Source: CAWBRT01 sp049519595
Lineage (GTDB): Bacteria; Acidobacteriota; Terriglobia; Terriglobales; Acidobacteriaceae
Direction of reading: 5' to 3'
DNA: 7,549 nucleotides
Assembly: GCA_049519595.1 (NCBI GenBank)
Contig: JBEKQP010000232.1
Coordinates: 1 to 7,549, forward strand
Positions 5,162-7,549 of this stretch are shown here, piece by piece (within the stretch, counting starts at the first letter, position 1; each line of letters opens with the position of its first letter). The notes beneath the pieces were generated by a model. It was not told the origin of the DNA. It did no database searches and was given only the letters and a program-made list of their open reading frames with translations. The position numbers and the translations under genes were made by a program.

Positions 5162-7549
5162 TTGGCAGACCAATCACAAGCAGAAATCCTCGGGGAGCCG
5201 GAGTACCCGGCTGGCATGGCGGCAGTACGCTTCCATTCTCCGCCAGAGGCGAAAGCCAATTTCATGCGCATAGCCCGGAGGGTACCTGCCTCGTTGCTTT
5301 TACGGCTGCCGTTGTTGTTGGCCGAGTCCCCGAATCCGGACGCCGCACTGAATCTTCTTGAGCGCTTCGTATATCCGGAGTCGTTGGATGTAATTCACTC
5401 CCTGGAGCGGCATCCGCAGTTGCTGCACTATGCGCTGGTGTTGTTCGCCAACAGCCAGTACCTTGGCGAGACCCTTATCCAGAATCCGGACCTGTTGCCG
5501 GGATTTCTGCGCGAAGATTCGCTTGGCCGTGTGCAATCGGTCGAAGACTTTGCCGGAGCCTTTGCCCGCTTCCGTTCTCGTGCTTTCGAGACCGATACGT
5601 CCCTGCTGCTTGCCCGTTTCAAGCGGCGCGAATACGTGCGTATTGTGTTGCGCGACATTCTCGGCATTGCCACGCTGGCCGAAATCACTGCTGAAATATC
5701 AGCCCTCACAGATGTGCTTATCGAAGAAGCGCTACGGATTTGCGAGTCCACCCTGCGCAACCGCTACGGCACGCCGCAGCACTACGATTCGGAAGGCCGT
5801 CTGGTTCAAACCCGCTTTAGCGTGCTCTCGCTTGGGAAATTGGGCGGCAATGAACTGAACTACAGCTCCGACGTTGATCTGCTCTACATCTTCGAAGATG
5901 GGCGCGATGCCGAAGCCACTTCCATCTCAAGCCACGAATTTTTTATCCGGCTGGCGCAGGAACTTACTGATGTTTTGGGTCGCATCACCCGCGAAGGTCC
6001 GCCGTTCCGGATCGATCTAAGGCTGCGTCCGCGCGGAAACGAAGGAGAGCTTGCGATTCAGCTCAGCCGAGCGCTCAAGTATTACGACGAAGTGGCGCAT
6101 GATTGGGAGTTGCAGGCGCTCATCAAGGTCCGGCACTCGGCAGGAGACCAACAACTAGCGCGCCAATTCATACGCAAGGTGCAGCCGTTTGTCTACCGGG
6201 GAGAAATCAATTTTCGCGCCATCGAAACCGCCCTGGAGTCGCTGCATAAGATCAAGAAGCACTTCCGGCGCGGCATGGCTGGCCGGCGGTCGGACTCCGG
6301 CATCGACGTCAAACTCGATCGCGGCGGCATTCGCGATATCGAGTTCCTGGTGCAGTGTCTACAGCGCGTCTACGGCGGCGCCGAGCCGTGGCTACACTCC
6401 GGCGGCACCTTGTTCTCGCTGCAAAAGCTGCACGACAAGGAACACCTCAGCGGCAACGATTTCCACATCTTGAGCGCCAGTTACACCTTTCTTCGGCAGG
6501 TGGAACACCGGCTTCAGATTTGGCTAGGGCAGCAGACGCATACCCTTCCCTCCGATGAGCGCCAATTGCAGGCAATTCAGCGCTCGCTGGTTGACGAGAT
6601 CCCGGATCGCGAACCGCAGCCGCTGGTCGGACTGGTCCGGGAGCACATGGAAAGCGTCGCCGTCATCTATGAGCGCATCATTCATCAGCAGCAGAAGGTG
6701 CAGCGGACGGTGGCGGCTTGGCCTGCGGAAGATTATTCCGTGGCTGTCCGTCACTGGGCGGAACAGAGCGATGCGGAATTGCTGACGCGCCTGGCGGTCG
6801 ATTCGCCTGGGCTGTCCGCGACCGCTGCCAGCTTGCCAGTTGGTTCGCGGGCGCGCCGCTACTTCTTTCGTGTCGTAAGTGCGGCGGTCAGCGAGGACGG
6901 CCGCTATGCGGCATTGATGAAGCACGCAGCGCTGCTGGAGCGTGCCGTGCCGGTGCTTGACGCCAGCAGGCTCGTCACCGATTCGCTGATCCGTCATCCC
7001 GAAGACATCGCCGAAATGGCGCGTGTGGAATGCGAGTCGGATTCGGCAGCCGAAAGCACCGACCCGGTTGCTGAAGCGTCGGCCGCCAGTCCGCTCTCGT
7101 CGGGGGCTGAAAGCGTCCCGCAGTCGACGGTGATGGCCGAACTCCGTTCGCAATACCGCCGTCGCGTACTCCGAAGCTGCTTGCGCGACTTTCTGTGCCC
7201 GCAACCGGTATGGCACTCGTTGCGAGAGCTGACCAGCGCTGCTGAAGTGGCCATAGGCACTGCCTTGGCAGCGTCTGGCGCGCCGAAGAATTTCGCCGTA
7301 TTCGCACTGGGACGCCTCGGCACCTCTGAATTCGATGTTTTCTCAGACGCCGATCTGCTGCTGGTGCGCGGCGACGAGGTACTGGCCGAACAGGCTGCCG
7401 GCGTGGCCTCATCGATCGTGACGCTGCTCAGCTCCTACACCAGCGACGGCATCGTTTTCACCGTTGACTTGCGCCTGCGCCCGCATGGCAGGCAGGGGGA
7501 AGTGGCTCCCAGCCCGTCACGCCTCCTGCAGTATTTCCGCCACGAAGCT
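5162..7549 (+). CDS. glnE: Bifunctional glutamine synthetase adenylyltransferase/deadenylylase, 3' end missing
   Basis: The frame is open from a TGA at 5105-5107 to the right edge: 796 residues from TTG 5162, against about 946 in E. coli GlnE, so part of the C-terminal domain is missing. GlnE attaches AMP to, and removes it from, the GS tyrosine (Tyr402 of the adjacent glnA) under PII control. The N-terminal deadenylylase domain shows GKLGGNELNYSSDVDLLYIF with metal ligands Asp237 and Asp239, and FRIDLRLRPRGNEGEL with Asp285. A helical central region follows (KIKKHFRRG, DRGGIRDIEFLVQ), then an Ala/Ser/Glu-rich linker (about 624-657), then the second nucleotidyltransferase domain with GRLGTSEFDVFSDADLLLV (Asp729, Asp731) and FTVDLRLRPHGRQGE (Asp769). 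There, the usual GSDLD-type motif reads FSDAD. The start is uncertain: TTG 5162 follows AGGGAAGGG; ATG 5216 and ATG 5264 are alternatives, the last unlikely because PPEAKANFMRIA before it resembles family N-termini. Confidence 0.96.
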   Translation, partial: MADQSQAEILGEPEYPAGMAAVRFHSPPEAKANFMRIARRVPASLLLRLPLLLAESPNPDAALNLLERFVYPESLDVIHSLERHPQLLHYALVLFANSQYLGETLIQNPDLLPGFLREDSLGRVQSVEDFAGAFARFRSRAFETDTSLLLARFKRREYVRIVLRDILGIATLAEITAEISALTDVLIEEALRICESTLRNRYGTPQHYDSEGRLVQTRFSVLSLGKLGGNELNYSSDVDLLYIFEDGRDAEATSISSHEFFIRLAQELTDVLGRITREGPPFRIDLRLRPRGNEGELAIQLSRALKYYDEVAHDWELQALIKVRHSAGDQQLARQFIRKVQPFVYRGEINFRAIETALESLHKIKKHFRRGMAGRRSDSGIDVKLDRGGIRDIEFLVQCLQRVYGGAEPWLHSGGTLFSLQKLHDKEHLSGNDFHILSASYTFLRQVEHRLQIWLGQQTHTLPSDERQLQAIQRSLVDEIPDREPQPLVGLVREHMESVAVIYERIIHQQQKVQRTVAAWPAEDYSVAVRHWAEQSDAELLTRLAVDSPGLSATAASLPVGSRARRYFFRVVSAAVSEDGRYAALMKHAALLERAVPVLDASRLVTDSLIRHPEDIAEMARVECESDSAAESTDPVAEASAASPLSSGAESVPQSTVMAELRSQYRRRVLRSCLRDFLCPQPVWHSLRELTSAAEVAIGTALAASGAPKNFAVFALGRLGTSEFDVFSDADLLLVRGDEVLAEQAAGVASSIVTLLSSYTSDGIVFTVDLRLRPHGRQGEVAPSPSRLLQYFRHEA

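Noticed and set aside
6524..7216. 230-codon open frame antisense to glnE
   Set aside because: Arg/His-rich low-quality translation opposite a well-supported glnE domain; no ribosome site or family motif.

Overview
The window looks like a chromosomal piece of a mesophilic, moderately GC-rich bacterium, most likely an acidobacterium. That is an inference from protein style (a bacterial deoxyhypusine-synthase-like protein, a pyruvoyl-dependent arginine decarboxylase, and a glnA followed by a divergent glnE), not a database match. No mobile element, CRISPR array, tRNA or rRNA was recognised. Gene density and codon style are those of ordinary core genome.

Layout: (1) bases 1-168, the C-terminal end of an unrecognised gene entering from the left. 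(2) 218-1318 (+), a deoxyhypusine-synthase-like protein. (3) 1406-1963 (-), pyruvoyl-dependent arginine decarboxylase (pdaD), convergent with (2); a strong hairpin at 1351-1380 serves both as terminator. (4) 2131-3036 (-), a LysR-type regulator. (5) 3037-3468, a long divergent intergenic region with several inverted repeats, including a LysR-box-like TTAT-N7-ATAA. (6) 3469-4893 (+), class I glutamine synthetase (glnA) with a conserved adenylylation tyrosine, closed by a textbook terminator at 4927-4960. (7) about 5162 to the right edge (+), glnE, the bifunctional adenylyltransferase that modifies that tyrosine; its 3' end is outside the window.

Two functional themes emerge. Genes 2 and 3 form a polyamine module: arginine is decarboxylated to agmatine, and a deoxyhypusine-synthase-fold enzyme probably carries out aminobutyl transfer to make a polyamine such as homospermidine, because bacteria have no eIF5A to modify. 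Genes 6 and 7 form a nitrogen-assimilation module: glutamine synthetase plus the enzyme that switches it off and on by reversible adenylylation. The LysR regulator lies between the modules, divergent from glnA and upstream of pdaD on the same strand, so it could act on either.

I did not find an evidently new biological system. The points most worth checking are the DHS-like/PvlArgDC pairing, the overlapping dyads between lysR and glnA, and the altered nucleotidyltransferase motif and low-complexity linker in GlnE.
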